Shown here: one piece after another, positions 1-12,697 of the stretch
How positions within the stretch are numbered: position 1 is the first letter of the stretch
Layout: each line of letters starts with the position of its first letter
From: Fidelibacterota bacterium
GTDB lineage: Bacteria > Fidelibacterota > Marinisomatia > Marinisomatales > TCS55
Direction of reading: 5' to 3'
Length of the DNA: 61,096 nt
Assembly: GCA_014381755.1 (NCBI GenBank)
Contig: JACNLB010000083.1
Location: forward strand, 1-61,096
Position numbers and translations under genes: made by a program
The notes under the pieces: generated by a model
Databases searched by the model: none
Told to the model about the DNA's origin: nothing
Seen by the model: only the letters and a program-made list of their open reading frames with translations

Positions 1-1443
1 AAAGTCGCGGCTGACTTCATCGGCCTTGATACAGTATATACGTTAGCTAATGGTAAAAAAAGTCAGCGTATTTATTTGGATTCTACCGCATCCACATTAA
101 TGATGGGTGCTGCCCACGATGCCGTTGAAGCATTCTATGAACATTACGCCAATACCCACAGCATACTTCATTTTTCCGCACATATTTCTTCAAAACAGTA
201 CCAATGGGCACACGAACGAATTTTGTCATTTCTCAAAGCAGATCCGGACATATACACATGCTTTTTCACTGGGAGCGGTACAACAGCCGGAATAAACCGA
301 TTGGCCAGAGTTTTCCGTGATTATCGCCCAGACCAACATATTGCTTTAATTTCACTTATGGAGCACCATTCCAATGATCTTCCCCATAGAAAGCATGCTG
401 AAAAAGTGATTCATATTCCCCTCAATAGCCATGAAGGACGAGCGGGTTGTATTAACTTGAATGCCCTTGAATCTGAATTACAAAAAAACAAAGGAAACGT
501 CAATTATGTTGCAGTAACCGGTGTTAGCAATGTGACGGGAATTATTAATCCCATTTATGATATCGCTGAACTTGCCCATGAATACGGCGCTCTTATTTTA
601 ATTGATGGCGCCCAATTGGTTGCCCATTTGCCCGTGCAGATGAGCGGTCATAAAAATCCGAACAGAAATATAGATGCTCTCGTTTTTTCAGGTCATAAAA
701 CTTATGTCCCCGGTTCACCGGGAGCAGTTATCTGCCGCAAAGAAATATTGGAAAATATTGAGCCGGAGGAAGTGGGCGGCGGCATGGTTGAAAATGTTTA
801 TGTGGAGCGCTATGAAGTCAAAACTAATTTTCCTGATCGTGAAGAAGCGGGCACACCTAATATTCCCGGAGCTATCGGTCTTGCTACGGCTATTGACGTT
901 TTAGACCGCATTGGTATGGAAGAAATTTTTGAAGATGAAGAAGAACTTGTTTTAAATGCATTAGATAAATTACAGAAAATTCCCGGTATTCTTATTTACG
1001 GTGAACTCGATTACAAAATTTGTCCGCGTGCGGCATCGATTTCCTTTAATATTAAAGGCATGGATCATGGACTCACTGCCGCCATCTTGAATGACTATCA
1101 TAACATTGCTGTAAGAAATGAATGTTTTTGCGCTCACCCCTACGTTAAGGAAATGATCTTGGATGATTTGCTGGAAGCCACCGAAACAATTGATGAAGAA
1201 AACTTTGAAGATGCATTTAAACTGAAGTCGGGAATGGTACGAGCGTCTTTTGGATTGTATAATACACTGTCAGATATTGACGCTTTAGAAAAAGCATTAA
1301 TTGATATAACAGAAAATACTGAATCTTATTCGGCGCAGTATCATGTAGATGAAAGTGATAATTATCGCCACAATACATTTAATCTTGCATTCAAAAACCA
1401 CTTTTCCGTAGCCGATTTCATCGATAAATACGTCAACGGTTAA
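1..1443 (+). CDS. Aminotransferase class V / cysteine desulfurase-like PLP enzyme, 5' truncated by window edge
   Basis: Frame is open to base 1 (KVAADFIGLDTVYTLANGKKSQRIYLDSTAST...); motifs YLDSTAS, DGAQLVAHLPV, FSGHKTYVPGSPG (PLP lysine region). Confidence 0.85.
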   Translation, partial: KVAADFIGLDTVYTLANGKKSQRIYLDSTASTLMMGAAHDAVEAFYEHYANTHSILHFSAHISSKQYQWAHERILSFLKADPDIYTCFFTGSGTTAGINRLARVFRDYRPDQHIALISLMEHHSNDLPHRKHAEKVIHIPLNSHEGRAGCINLNALESELQKNKGNVNYVAVTGVSNVTGIINPIYDIAELAHEYGALILIDGAQLVAHLPVQMSGHKNPNRNIDALVFSGHKTYVPGSPGAVICRKEILENIEPEEVGGGMVENVYVERYEVKTNFPDREEAGTPNIPGAIGLATAIDVLDRIGMEEIFEDEEELVLNALDKLQKIPGILIYGELDYKICPRAASISFNIKGMDHGLTAAILNDYHNIAVRNECFCAHPYVKEMILDDLLEATETIDEENFEDAFKLKSGMVRASFGLYNTLSDIDALEKALIDITENTESYSAQYHVDESDNYRHNTFNLAFKNHFSVADFIDKYVNG

Positions 1444-1451
1444 TCAATATC

Positions 1452-4482
<3,031 letters not shown>

Positions 4483-4521
4483 TTCAGGGAATTAGAAAAG
4501 ATTGAGATTATATAAAAGATT

Positions 4522-4566
4522 TTAGGAGGTCTCCTGACCTCCTAATCAAAGTCGGAAGACTTTGAT
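4522..4566. repeat. Two back-to-back perfect hairpins (REP/BIME-like or double terminator)
   Basis: TTAGGAGGTC-TCCT-GACCTCCTAA (4522-4545) and ATCAAAGTC-GGAA-GACTTTGAT (4545-4566). Confidence 0.75.
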
Positions 4567-4588
4567 CATCTTTTGTTTAATTTCTCCT

Positions 4589-5785
4589 ATGTTAAAAAGA
4601 ATTATATTATTTTTTCCATTAGTATTATTTACCCAAACGCCCTCCATTTCGTCAATCCAAATCGCCGACGGTTTTTCCAAACCGGTTTACATCTGCCAAC
4701 CACCCGGAGATAATAAACGATTGTTTGTCCTTGAGCAAAAGGGTGTCGTCAAAATGATCAAAAACGGGGAAAAGGTCCGGAAACCATTCGCTGACATCCG
4801 CGATCGAGTACATAATCCAGTTATGCCGGGAGATGAAAGAGGCCTTCTTGGTTTAGCCTTTCATCCTAATTATCAATCAAATGGTTTTGTTTTCATTAAT
4901 TATATAGATGAAGATGATCATACCATTATTTCAAGATTTAGTGTTAGTAAAAACACGGATAAATTGGATGTTGATTCTGAAAAAGTACTCATAAAACTAA
5001 AACAACCTTTTTCGAATCATAACGGCGGACACATGGTTTTTGGCCCTGATGGCTATCTTTATATTTCTGTTGGTGATGGTGGAAAATGGGGTGACCCATT
5101 TAATAATGCCCAAAATCTGGAAACTCTTTTTGGAAAGATTCTGCGAATCGATGTGGATAATGGTGAACCATTTTCCTATGCCATTCCAGAAGATAATCCC
5201 TTTTATCCCCATATAAAAATAAAAGAAGAAATCTGGCTATATGGTTTACGCAATGTATGGAGGTTTTCCTTTGATCGAGAAACGGGAGATATTTATCTGG
5301 GAGATGTGGGACAGGACATGTGGGAAGAAATCGATTTCGTGGCCGCAAAAGAAGCAGGGGGACAAAATTTCGGTTGGCGAATCATGGAAGGGAATCACTG
5401 TTATAATCCAAAAGAAAATTGTGAACCAACCGGTGTTTTACCCATTTTTGAATATCCGAATGATGCAAATTACATGAAAGTTTTAACTGGAATGGATGAG
5501 CCTAACGTTGATGGGTGTTCTGTCACTGGAGGCTATGTATATCGCGGTTCTGCAATCCCGGAATTGCAGGGAACGTATTTTTTTGCTGATTACTGTTCCG
5601 GAAACATTTGGACGTTTAAAGAAATAAATGGCAAAGCCACTAAATTTCAAAACAGGACTGAAGAGATCAATTTGGGCGGGGGTGATTTCACGAATTATAT
5701 CTCCTCTTTTGGAGAAGACAATGATGGTGAATTATATATTATAGATTATAACGGTGCAGTTTATAAAATTGTAGGAAAAAATTGA
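4589..5785 (+). CDS. PQQ-dependent sugar dehydrogenase / glucose-sorbosone dehydrogenase family
   Basis: GLLGLAFHPNY, NHNGGHMVFGPDGYLYISVGDGG, YGLRNVWRFSFD; signal peptide. Confidence 0.9.
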   Translation: MLKRIILFFPLVLFTQTPSISSIQIADGFSKPVYICQPPGDNKRLFVLEQKGVVKMIKNGEKVRKPFADIRDRVHNPVMPGDERGLLGLAFHPNYQSNGFVFINYIDEDDHTIISRFSVSKNTDKLDVDSEKVLIKLKQPFSNHNGGHMVFGPDGYLYISVGDGGKWGDPFNNAQNLETLFGKILRIDVDNGEPFSYAIPEDNPFYPHIKIKEEIWLYGLRNVWRFSFDRETGDIYLGDVGQDMWEEIDFVAAKEAGGQNFGWRIMEGNHCYNPKENCEPTGVLPIFEYPNDANYMKVLTGMDEPNVDGCSVTGGYVYRGSAIPELQGTYFFADYCSGNIWTFKEINGKATKFQNRTEEINLGGGDFTNYISSFGEDNDGELYIIDYNGAVYKIVGKN

Positions 5786-5788
5786 ATT

Positions 5789-7021
5789 TTATTTTTTAAA
5801 TCGTTTGATTTTTATTCCCAAAACCACCACCAGAAATGTAATGATCAATGAAAAATAAAATAGTCCTTTACGACGAAAGCTCAATTCATTTAAACTGGCT
5901 TTAGCTCCCAATATTGCCGCTTGGGATGCTTTAAATCCAGGTGCAGCATTCGTATCAACATATGTTATATTGAAACTATGAATATTCGTCCGAGTATGAA
6001 TTAATACTTTTCGGGCTTCTTCCAGATCAAAGAATAAGTCACTTACAATCATCCCTTTATTCTCTGCTGAATCTACTATACTATGAGCTAGTTGAAGATT
6101 TTGTTTCAAGCTATCAATAATTGTATAAAAATGGTCTGCCATTAGTTTTGCTGAACCGCCGTCGAGATGACATTTTATACATACAGAATTCTCTGACCAG
6201 TCTAAAAAACTATCATTAGGTTTCAATACAGCATGATTTTCATGGCATGCTTCGCATTGCCCAAAACCTTCTTTCGATAAAACAGAAAAAAGGTGACTCT
6301 TCTGAAATAAATCACGGTTATTCACATGACATGTGCCGCAAATATCTTTTACATGAACAACATCAGGTGGCGCGGCACCATGATTTCCATGACAATCATT
6401 ACAAGCTGGAGCAGAAATATCTTCCCTCTCCAGTAATGCTTCTCCATGTACTGAATTTTTAAATTGAATTAACTGGTCTGTGGGCAGCCCTGAATCTTTC
6501 ATATATTGCCCATCTGCATGACATCGAGCGCACGTAACAGGAACATTCAGTGCATAGACTTTTGAACGAGGATCTTTTACGGGTAAAATACCATGATTGC
6601 TGTGACAGTCTGAACAAACAGCGACTTTTTGATTCCCTTTTACCAGGGACTTCCCATGGTCACTCGTCAAATATTGACTGACCTGATCTGTCTTTATGGA
6701 AGCTGAAAACATTCTCATATATTGGGGATCACTATGGCATTTCCCACACATGTCCAATTGGTCTTGTTTTTCCATGTCAGCCAGAAAATCATCTACATCC
6801 CACATGGCTTCATCTTCATCATCAAACGCTTCCGGATCGCCGCCATGGCAGTCGGCACAACCCACATCTTTCTTGGCATGGATTCCTGTCATATATCCTA
6901 CAACTATTTTATCACCGTCATCCCGTTCTTCGTCTAATTCAGTATGACAGGAAATACAACTATCTTCCGCAGATAAAATTGTCATCAACATGAAAAGAAT
7001 AATGACATAGAAGCGCATCAT
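5789..7021 (-). CDS. Nonaheme c-type cytochrome with C-terminal TM anchor
   Basis: Nine CxxCH motifs counted (CISCH, CADCH, CGKCH, CSDCH, CARCH, CNDCH, CGTCH, CEACH, CIKCH); C-terminal TM helix; start chosen at MMRFYVI, overlapping the cyt b stop. Confidence 0.9.
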   Translation of the reverse strand: MMRFYVIILFMLMTILSAEDSCISCHTELDEERDDGDKIVVGYMTGIHAKKDVGCADCHGGDPEAFDDEDEAMWDVDDFLADMEKQDQLDMCGKCHSDPQYMRMFSASIKTDQVSQYLTSDHGKSLVKGNQKVAVCSDCHSNHGILPVKDPRSKVYALNVPVTCARCHADGQYMKDSGLPTDQLIQFKNSVHGEALLEREDISAPACNDCHGNHGAAPPDVVHVKDICGTCHVNNRDLFQKSHLFSVLSKEGFGQCEACHENHAVLKPNDSFLDWSENSVCIKCHLDGGSAKLMADHFYTIIDSLKQNLQLAHSIVDSAENKGMIVSDLFFDLEEARKVLIHTRTNIHSFNITYVDTNAAPGFKASQAAILGAKASLNELSFRRKGLFYFSLIITFLVVVLGIKIKRFKK

Positions 7022-8085
7022 ACTAAATACCCCCAGATTGTTAAGACAATTATATACACCACCAAAAATATTCCAAACCAAGTCCAGAATCGGGATCGAA
7101 TCCCAACATGAGCTTTTTTATCTAAGAAGGGGACAAAAAACCAAATTAATCCTCCTATTGCAAAAAACATTACACCCACTAATTCCCCTTCTAAAAATAA
7201 CACATGAGCCGGAATCATCTTTAACGTCTGAAACATAAACATAAAATACCACTCCGGCCGAATACCTGCAGGAGCTGGTGCCAAAGCATCAGCTTTTTGA
7301 CCTAATTCCCAAGGGAAGAAAACAGCTAATAATGCAATAACATTCAACACGATTAACCAAATCATAAAATCGCGTAAAACAAAATCGGGGAAAAAGGGAA
7401 TTGTTTTTCGATCTTTTTCCGGAATTTTTTCAATTTCCGGTGGAACGCTCATCCCCTGGAATTGAACCATCATAAGATGCATGACTAATAATATTGTAAA
7501 AATACCCGGGAGAATGGCAATATGAATTCCGTAAAAACGGGTTAGAGTTGCACCGGTAACTTCATCTCCAGCCCGTAAAACCCGTAACATAAATTCACCG
7601 ACCCAAGGAATAGCTCCTGCAATATCTGATCCAACCTTTGTTGCAAAATAGGCCAATTCATTCCAAGGTAATAAATATCCTGAAAATCCAAAAGCGAGTC
7701 CTAAAACCAATAAGAGCATTCCCGTAATCCATGTCATTTCTCTTGGTTTGCGATACGCTTTTGCAAAAAATACTGTAAACATGTGAAAAAAGACAAACAG
7801 GATAAACAAATTTGCTGACCAACTGTGAATTTCCCGAATGAGCCATCCAAATTCTACTTTACTTACGATGAACTTTACACTTTCAAAAGCAGTTTCAGCT
7901 CCGGGCTGGTAATACAAAACGAGAAGGATTCCCGTTACGAGTTGAATAGCAAAAAGAAAGAGTGAAACACCTCCTAAATAATACCAAACAGTTCCATAAA
8001 AAACGGGGACTCGTTTTTTCTTGGCAAATTTAATTGCATCATCCAGTTCCAATCGTTCATTAATCCATTGATAAATATTGCTCAT
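7018..8085 (-). CDS. Cytochrome b of a bc/b6f-type quinol oxidoreductase
   Basis: TM-rich; REIHSWSANLFILFVFFHMF, GFSGYLLPWNE, RFYGIHIAILPG, PEWYFMFMFQ motifs. Confidence 0.95.
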   Translation of the reverse strand: MSNIYQWINERLELDDAIKFAKKKRVPVFYGTVWYYLGGVSLFLFAIQLVTGILLVLYYQPGAETAFESVKFIVSKVEFGWLIREIHSWSANLFILFVFFHMFTVFFAKAYRKPREMTWITGMLLLVLGLAFGFSGYLLPWNELAYFATKVGSDIAGAIPWVGEFMLRVLRAGDEVTGATLTRFYGIHIAILPGIFTILLVMHLMMVQFQGMSVPPEIEKIPEKDRKTIPFFPDFVLRDFMIWLIVLNVIALLAVFFPWELGQKADALAPAPAGIRPEWYFMFMFQTLKMIPAHVLFLEGELVGVMFFAIGGLIWFFVPFLDKKAHVGIRSRFWTWFGIFLVVYIIVLTIWGYLV

Positions 8086-8522
8086 GCTAAATCTTTCTTC
8101 GTAATGATAACTTTATCATCTTTCAATGTAACATTAAACTGTCCCAACGGTCGGGGAGGCGGGCCTGATATGTTTCTTCCTTCTACATCATAAAAACCAT
8201 TATGACAGGCGCACCAAATTTGTTCGGTATCTGTTTTAAATTGCACTGTACAGTCTAAATGAGTACACGTTGCTTCCAATGCTTTGAAATCACCCTTCTT
8301 TTTTCGCAGTACAATTACAGGAGTTCTGCCCATGCGAATGATCTTAGAAGACCCCTTTGGAAAATCAGATAACGTACCCGCTTCAATTTGACTAATATTT
8401 AATTCCGGAGCATCCGGAGGAATCATATACTTGAAAACCGGATAAATAATACTGGCAAACCAAGCAGTCAACCCACCTCGTAATAGCCAATCTAAAAAAG
8501 TTCGTCTGCTTTGTTTTGTCAT
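8082..8522 (-). CDS. Rieske [2Fe-2S] protein
   Basis: CTHLDC and CACHNGFYD cluster-binding motifs; N-terminal TAT/TM-like segment. Confidence 0.95.
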   Translation of the reverse strand: MTKQSRRTFLDWLLRGGLTAWFASIIYPVFKYMIPPDAPELNISQIEAGTLSDFPKGSSKIIRMGRTPVIVLRKKKGDFKALEATCTHLDCTVQFKTDTEQIWCACHNGFYDVEGRNISGPPPRPLGQFNVTLKDDKVIITKKDLA

Positions 8523-8526
8523 GGGT

Positions 8527-9123
8527 TTACTTCTTTTTCATTTTTTCACGAAAACCTTCAGGATACGGATGGGAAATTCTAGTGTAAAATGATTCATAAT
8601 CGAAAAGAGCAAAAGTAGGGCTTTCCTCATTATGACATTTCACGCACGTTTTTTCCGATGGTATTAACAACCCCACAGATTCCATGGTGATATTTTCATG
8701 AAAAATAGCATTCATTTTCTTTTTAGATTTATATTCACTGCCGGGACCATGACAAACCTCGCATCCCACATGTTGCAATGCTGTCATGCGTTTTACTTCT
8801 TTGGTTGGTTTACCTTTCTCTGTTTTTTGCCCCCAAAAAGCAGCCTCTTTGATTTCATACCCACCTTCACCATAACCGGTTGTATGGCATTTTACACATT
8901 GGGGTGTTTCCCATGGATTGGTTTCAATTCCCAACTCTTCTGCAGTTTTTTTGGCTTCGGGTGTTTTTAAAACTTCAAACGAATTCGCATGGGCAGTTTC
9001 TTCCCAAATTTTATACTGGGCACCGCTGGATTTCTTTTTATGGCAGGATTTACATTTTTTACTACCAACATAGTCCTGTCCAAATAATATTGTCAGTATT
9101 AGAAAGAATACTATTTTTTTCAT
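8527..9123 (-). CDS. Tetraheme cytochrome c554-like protein
   Basis: Four CxxCH (CKSCH, CVKCH, CEVCH, CVKCH); YVGSKKCKSCHKK...W...HANSF pattern; signal peptide. Confidence 0.88.
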   Translation of the reverse strand: MKKIVFFLILTILFGQDYVGSKKCKSCHKKKSSGAQYKIWEETAHANSFEVLKTPEAKKTAEELGIETNPWETPQCVKCHTTGYGEGGYEIKEAAFWGQKTEKGKPTKEVKRMTALQHVGCEVCHGPGSEYKSKKKMNAIFHENITMESVGLLIPSEKTCVKCHNEESPTFALFDYESFYTRISHPYPEGFREKMKKK

Positions 9124-9153
9124 TTTATTTCTCTATTTTTTACTAAATAATAA

Positions 9154-9179
9154 GAATGCCTTACCGAAGTAAGGCATTC
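9154..9179 (-). terminator. Intercistronic hairpin with cUUCGg tetraloop on the minus strand
   Basis: Minus strand GAATGCCTTAC-TTCG-GTAAGGCATTC, followed by TTATTATTTAG. Confidence 0.7.
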
Positions 9180-9209
9180 AAATTACGATATAATTATCAT
9201 TTCTATAAT

Positions 9210-10481
9210 TTACTTAAATAGTTTGGAGAAAAATCCTTCATTGTCTTCACGGATTTCTTCTGCCATGTGTTTAATCTCGGTCAAATCCATAACCATTTCA
9301 TTCCAGCCGTACCATAATGTATAATCTGGGTTATTATGAAATGCGCCCTGAAACAACCGCATACGGTGTTTCAAATGCATGACAAACAATGTTTGTTCGA
9401 TAGGAGTTGGAGCATCATGAAATGCCAACAGGTCCGGAAAATCATAGGTATAATGATCTGGTTTTTCCAATAGACCTTCTTTATAAAGATCAGCGATGAT
9501 ACGAATCGCTTCGGCAAGTAATTCATCGCCCCTGCGAATAATTTCATCTCCTTTTTCCATTTCGGCACGTGCAAAATTTTCCGAGTGGCACTGGGAGCAG
9601 GTTTGAATCATTTTATTACGTTCTACGTCAAATGCTTCTGCGCTTAAACGAGCCACATCAGCGCCGGCAACAACATCTAGACGTGGTGTCGGATTTCCAT
9701 CTGGATCCAATACACCCAATGCTTGCAAAATCGTCACACGGTCCGCCCACCATTCATCGCTTTCGCCAGGGTATGGTGCTAATCCATCTGTCCGGACAGC
9801 TAAAAATCCCCAAGCGGTTCTGACTTCATGATTCCCTTCCTGCATGTGACAGGTCTGACATGTAGGAGCAGAAGCTTCTTTTGGCAACACGCCATTCTGC
9901 TTTAATAAATATCGAACACCGTGTTTTGATGAAGAATACATTTCCCATTGAGGATGGTCGAAGCCCATATGGCATGTCTGGCACGCTTGGGGCTGACGCG
10001 CTTCTTCCAATGAAAAAATATGACGTGTATGGCAAGCATCACAGGACGCATAGCCAAATGTATGTCCATCAGCTTTTAACTGCTGGATTTCATCTTCGCT
10101 TTTCAAACCAATTTTATGGCAGCCACCGCATCCTTTTCCACCATCAATCAATTCCATGGGTTTAAAGTGGGTCGTAGGCATCGCTTTTAAGGCGGCCCAG
10201 GCGATGGAATGTTTCCCCTTTTTGTATTGCTCTACTTGGTCTTCATGGCAGGATGCACATGTTTCTGCCGTTGGTATTTCTGTCAGGGCAAAATCTTCCA
10301 TTGTGTTATGATCTTCACCATGACAAGATTCACAACCAACTTCTTCATCAAAGTGTTTGCTGATTTTCCAGTCAGTAACAGCGCCTGGTGTGATTTTTGT
10401 GTGGCATTGAACACACGTATCAACAGCATACACTGCAGTCATTGTTAGGAAGAAGAATGATAGTAGTAATATCCGTTTCAT
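9210..10481 (-). CDS. Octaheme c-type cytochrome, HAO-like family
   Basis: Eight CxxCH (CVQCH, CESCH, CASCH, CGGCH, CDACH, CQTCH, CQTCH, CSQCH); CDACHTRHIFSLEEARQPQACQTCHMGFDHPQWEMYSSSKHG resembles the HAO core; start placed at MKRILLL behind GGAG. Confidence 0.82.
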   Translation of the reverse strand: MKRILLLSFFFLTMTAVYAVDTCVQCHTKITPGAVTDWKISKHFDEEVGCESCHGEDHNTMEDFALTEIPTAETCASCHEDQVEQYKKGKHSIAWAALKAMPTTHFKPMELIDGGKGCGGCHKIGLKSEDEIQQLKADGHTFGYASCDACHTRHIFSLEEARQPQACQTCHMGFDHPQWEMYSSSKHGVRYLLKQNGVLPKEASAPTCQTCHMQEGNHEVRTAWGFLAVRTDGLAPYPGESDEWWADRVTILQALGVLDPDGNPTPRLDVVAGADVARLSAEAFDVERNKMIQTCSQCHSENFARAEMEKGDEIIRRGDELLAEAIRIIADLYKEGLLEKPDHYTYDFPDLLAFHDAPTPIEQTLFVMHLKHRMRLFQGAFHNNPDYTLWYGWNEMVMDLTEIKHMAEEIREDNEGFFSKLFK

Positions 10482-10508
10482 TATTTTCTCCATTATATGT
10501 TTTTATCG

Positions 10509-10534
10509 TTTAGAAAGAATATATTATTTCTAAA
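10509..10534. promoter_or_regulatory. 26-bp near-perfect palindrome upstream of the HAO-like gene, candidate operator
   Basis: TTTAGAAAgAATATATTaTTTCTAAA; one mismatched base pair. Confidence 0.45.
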
Positions 10535-10686
10535 GTGTTGAGAATTTACTTAACTATAATAGGATATATCAATCCCATAATACATATTTAACCATAAAAT
10601 AATAATTTCAAGTTAGATAATTAGACCGTATCAGAATTCGGCTACATCATTTAACTTTGTGATTCAATTTAGGAGACATTACAGGT

Positions 10687-11007
10687 ATGATGAAAATAGA
10701 AGAAATTGTTGATGACATTGTTTTACTCATTCTTTCAGAACATGATCCATTAAAAGAGCTGGGTATAGATCAAAATAAACTGTTTGCTAAAGTTGTGGGC
10801 TATGATGAAAACGGTGTTTGGATTGAAAATCCAGATTTTCAATTACCCGATCCATCTAAAAAAAAACCAAAGGCGTATAAGTCTGTGACCGTTTCTATAT
10901 TAATTCCGTGGGCTTATCTTTCTTCCATTGTTCATTTTCCCAATGTGGAGGGGTTTGATTTTCCAAGTCCTTTTGATTCTAAAATAGGGTTTGATTTAGA
11001 CAATTGA
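10687..11007 (+). CDS. Hypothetical protein
   Basis: ORF with upstream AGGAGA; stop overlaps the following ABC gene. Confidence 0.65.
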   Translation: MMKIEEIVDDIVLLILSEHDPLKELGIDQNKLFAKVVGYDENGVWIENPDFQLPDPSKKKPKAYKSVTVSILIPWAYLSSIVHFPNVEGFDFPSPFDSKIGFDLDN

Positions 11008-11927
11008 ACAATCCTGCTGTTCATATTTCCGGTCTTCATAAATCTTATGAAGATACGATGGCTCTTTGTGGGGTTGACCTGACAATTGAAGATGGCCAAT
11101 TTTACGGTTTGTTGGGACCCAACGGCGCAGGTAAAACGACTACGATTCATATTTTGACTGGGCTAGTATTAAAAAATCAAGGCGTCACAGAAATTTATGG
11201 AAAAGATACGGTTAAAGACTATCGGTTTACCCGATCACAACTGGGGATCGCTCACCAGGAACTGCCCATAGATTGGTTTTTCCCTCTTGAAAAATTGCTC
11301 TATTTCCATGCGGGATATTACGGTATAACTCAAAAAAAGGCCAAACCACGAGTGGAAGAATTGTTGAAACGTTTAGGTTTACAGGATAAACGTTCGGCGA
11401 GATTACGTCAATTATCCGGTGGGATGAAACGCCGCTACCAGCTGGCAAAAGCTTTGGTTCATGATCCCAAAATTATCATCCTGGACGAACCCACAGCTGG
11501 AGTTGATGTAGAACTGCGACATGAACTTTGGGATTATTTACGAGAACTCCATCAAAACGGAAAAACCCTTTTACTGACCACCCATTACATTGAAGAAGCT
11601 GAATTACTTTGCGAAAAAGTGGGTATAATTGATAAGGGGAAAATTATTAAAGAAGGATCTCCTGATGATTTAACCAGGGAATTAGGGAAAGCAGGAATCA
11701 ATGTTCACATTACAGGATGGAATGATGAATTAAACAATGCCTTAGATGATTTTTCATTCATACTTGAAGATAACCGTCTTCACTTCACCGTTCGTGATCC
11801 TGAAGAAGTCATGGCCAGTATTATCCAAATTTTATCAAATCACGGATGTCATATTCACAGCGTTTCCACAGAAAAATCTTCATTGGAAGATGTGTTCTTA
11901 AGTCTTACTGGGAAAGGAATCAATTGA
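11004..11927 (+). CDS. ABC transporter ATP-binding protein
   Basis: Walker A GPNGAGKTTT, signature LSGGMKRR, Walker B IIILDEPTAGVD. Confidence 0.96.
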   Translation: MNNPAVHISGLHKSYEDTMALCGVDLTIEDGQFYGLLGPNGAGKTTTIHILTGLVLKNQGVTEIYGKDTVKDYRFTRSQLGIAHQELPIDWFFPLEKLLYFHAGYYGITQKKAKPRVEELLKRLGLQDKRSARLRQLSGGMKRRYQLAKALVHDPKIIILDEPTAGVDVELRHELWDYLRELHQNGKTLLLTTHYIEEAELLCEKVGIIDKGKIIKEGSPDDLTRELGKAGINVHITGWNDELNNALDDFSFILEDNRLHFTVRDPEEVMASIIQILSNHGCHIHSVSTEKSSLEDVFLSLTGKGIN

Positions 11928-12697
11928 TGAGAGGTATGAATTGGGTTGGGCTGTATACTCTGACAAGGAGAGAAGTCGGGCGGTTTTTTTCAGTCTATCG
12001 ACAAACGGTTTTGCCCGGACTCATTTCATCAGGATTATATATTCTAATTTTTGGTTTTACACTTGAACAGCGCATCAGGGAAATCGATGGGGTTCCTTAT
12101 ACTCTCTTTATCCTGCCGGGATTGATTATGATGAATACACTTACCAATGCCAGTTCAAATGCCTCCTCATCCATGCTGCAGATGAAACTCCTGCAGCAAT
12201 TGCCTGATATTCTCACTGCTCCCTTATCTAGCCTGGAGCTTTCTTTGGCATATATCATCGGCGGTGCCGTCCGGGGAATGGTAAACGGAATATTGGTTTT
12301 ACTCTTGGGAGTTTTGCTCATTGATATGCCCGTCCAGCAACCGATGGCAACGCTTGGATTTATTTTTCTGGTTAGCTGGGCTTTTTCGAGCATGGGTCTA
12401 TTGCTGGGGCAACTGGCTGATACCTGGGATCAACTTGCCATGATGCAGAATTTTTTTTTAACACCTTTAAGTTTTTTAGGCGGTATTTTTTATTCCATTC
12501 ACATGCTGCCGGACTGGGCTCAGCAATTATCATTGGTGAATCCCATTTATTATATGATTAATGGTATACGATATACTGTCCTAGGTGTTTCCGATTCATC
12601 TCCCTTAAACAGTTTTCTCATGGCATTATTTATGACAATTTTATTTACATCGTCTGCAATTTTATTAATGAAAAGTGGTAAAAAAATCAAGCAATGA
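11927..12697 (+). CDS. ABC-2 type transporter permease
   Basis: Multiple TM segments; ATGA overlap with the ATPase; NFFLTPLSFLGGIFY motif. Confidence 0.92.
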   Translation: MRGMNWVGLYTLTRREVGRFFSVYRQTVLPGLISSGLYILIFGFTLEQRIREIDGVPYTLFILPGLIMMNTLTNASSNASSSMLQMKLLQQLPDILTAPLSSLELSLAYIIGGAVRGMVNGILVLLLGVLLIDMPVQQPMATLGFIFLVSWAFSSMGLLLGQLADTWDQLAMMQNFFLTPLSFLGGIFYSIHMLPDWAQQLSLVNPIYYMINGIRYTVLGVSDSSPLNSFLMALFMTILFTSSAILLMKSGKKIKQ

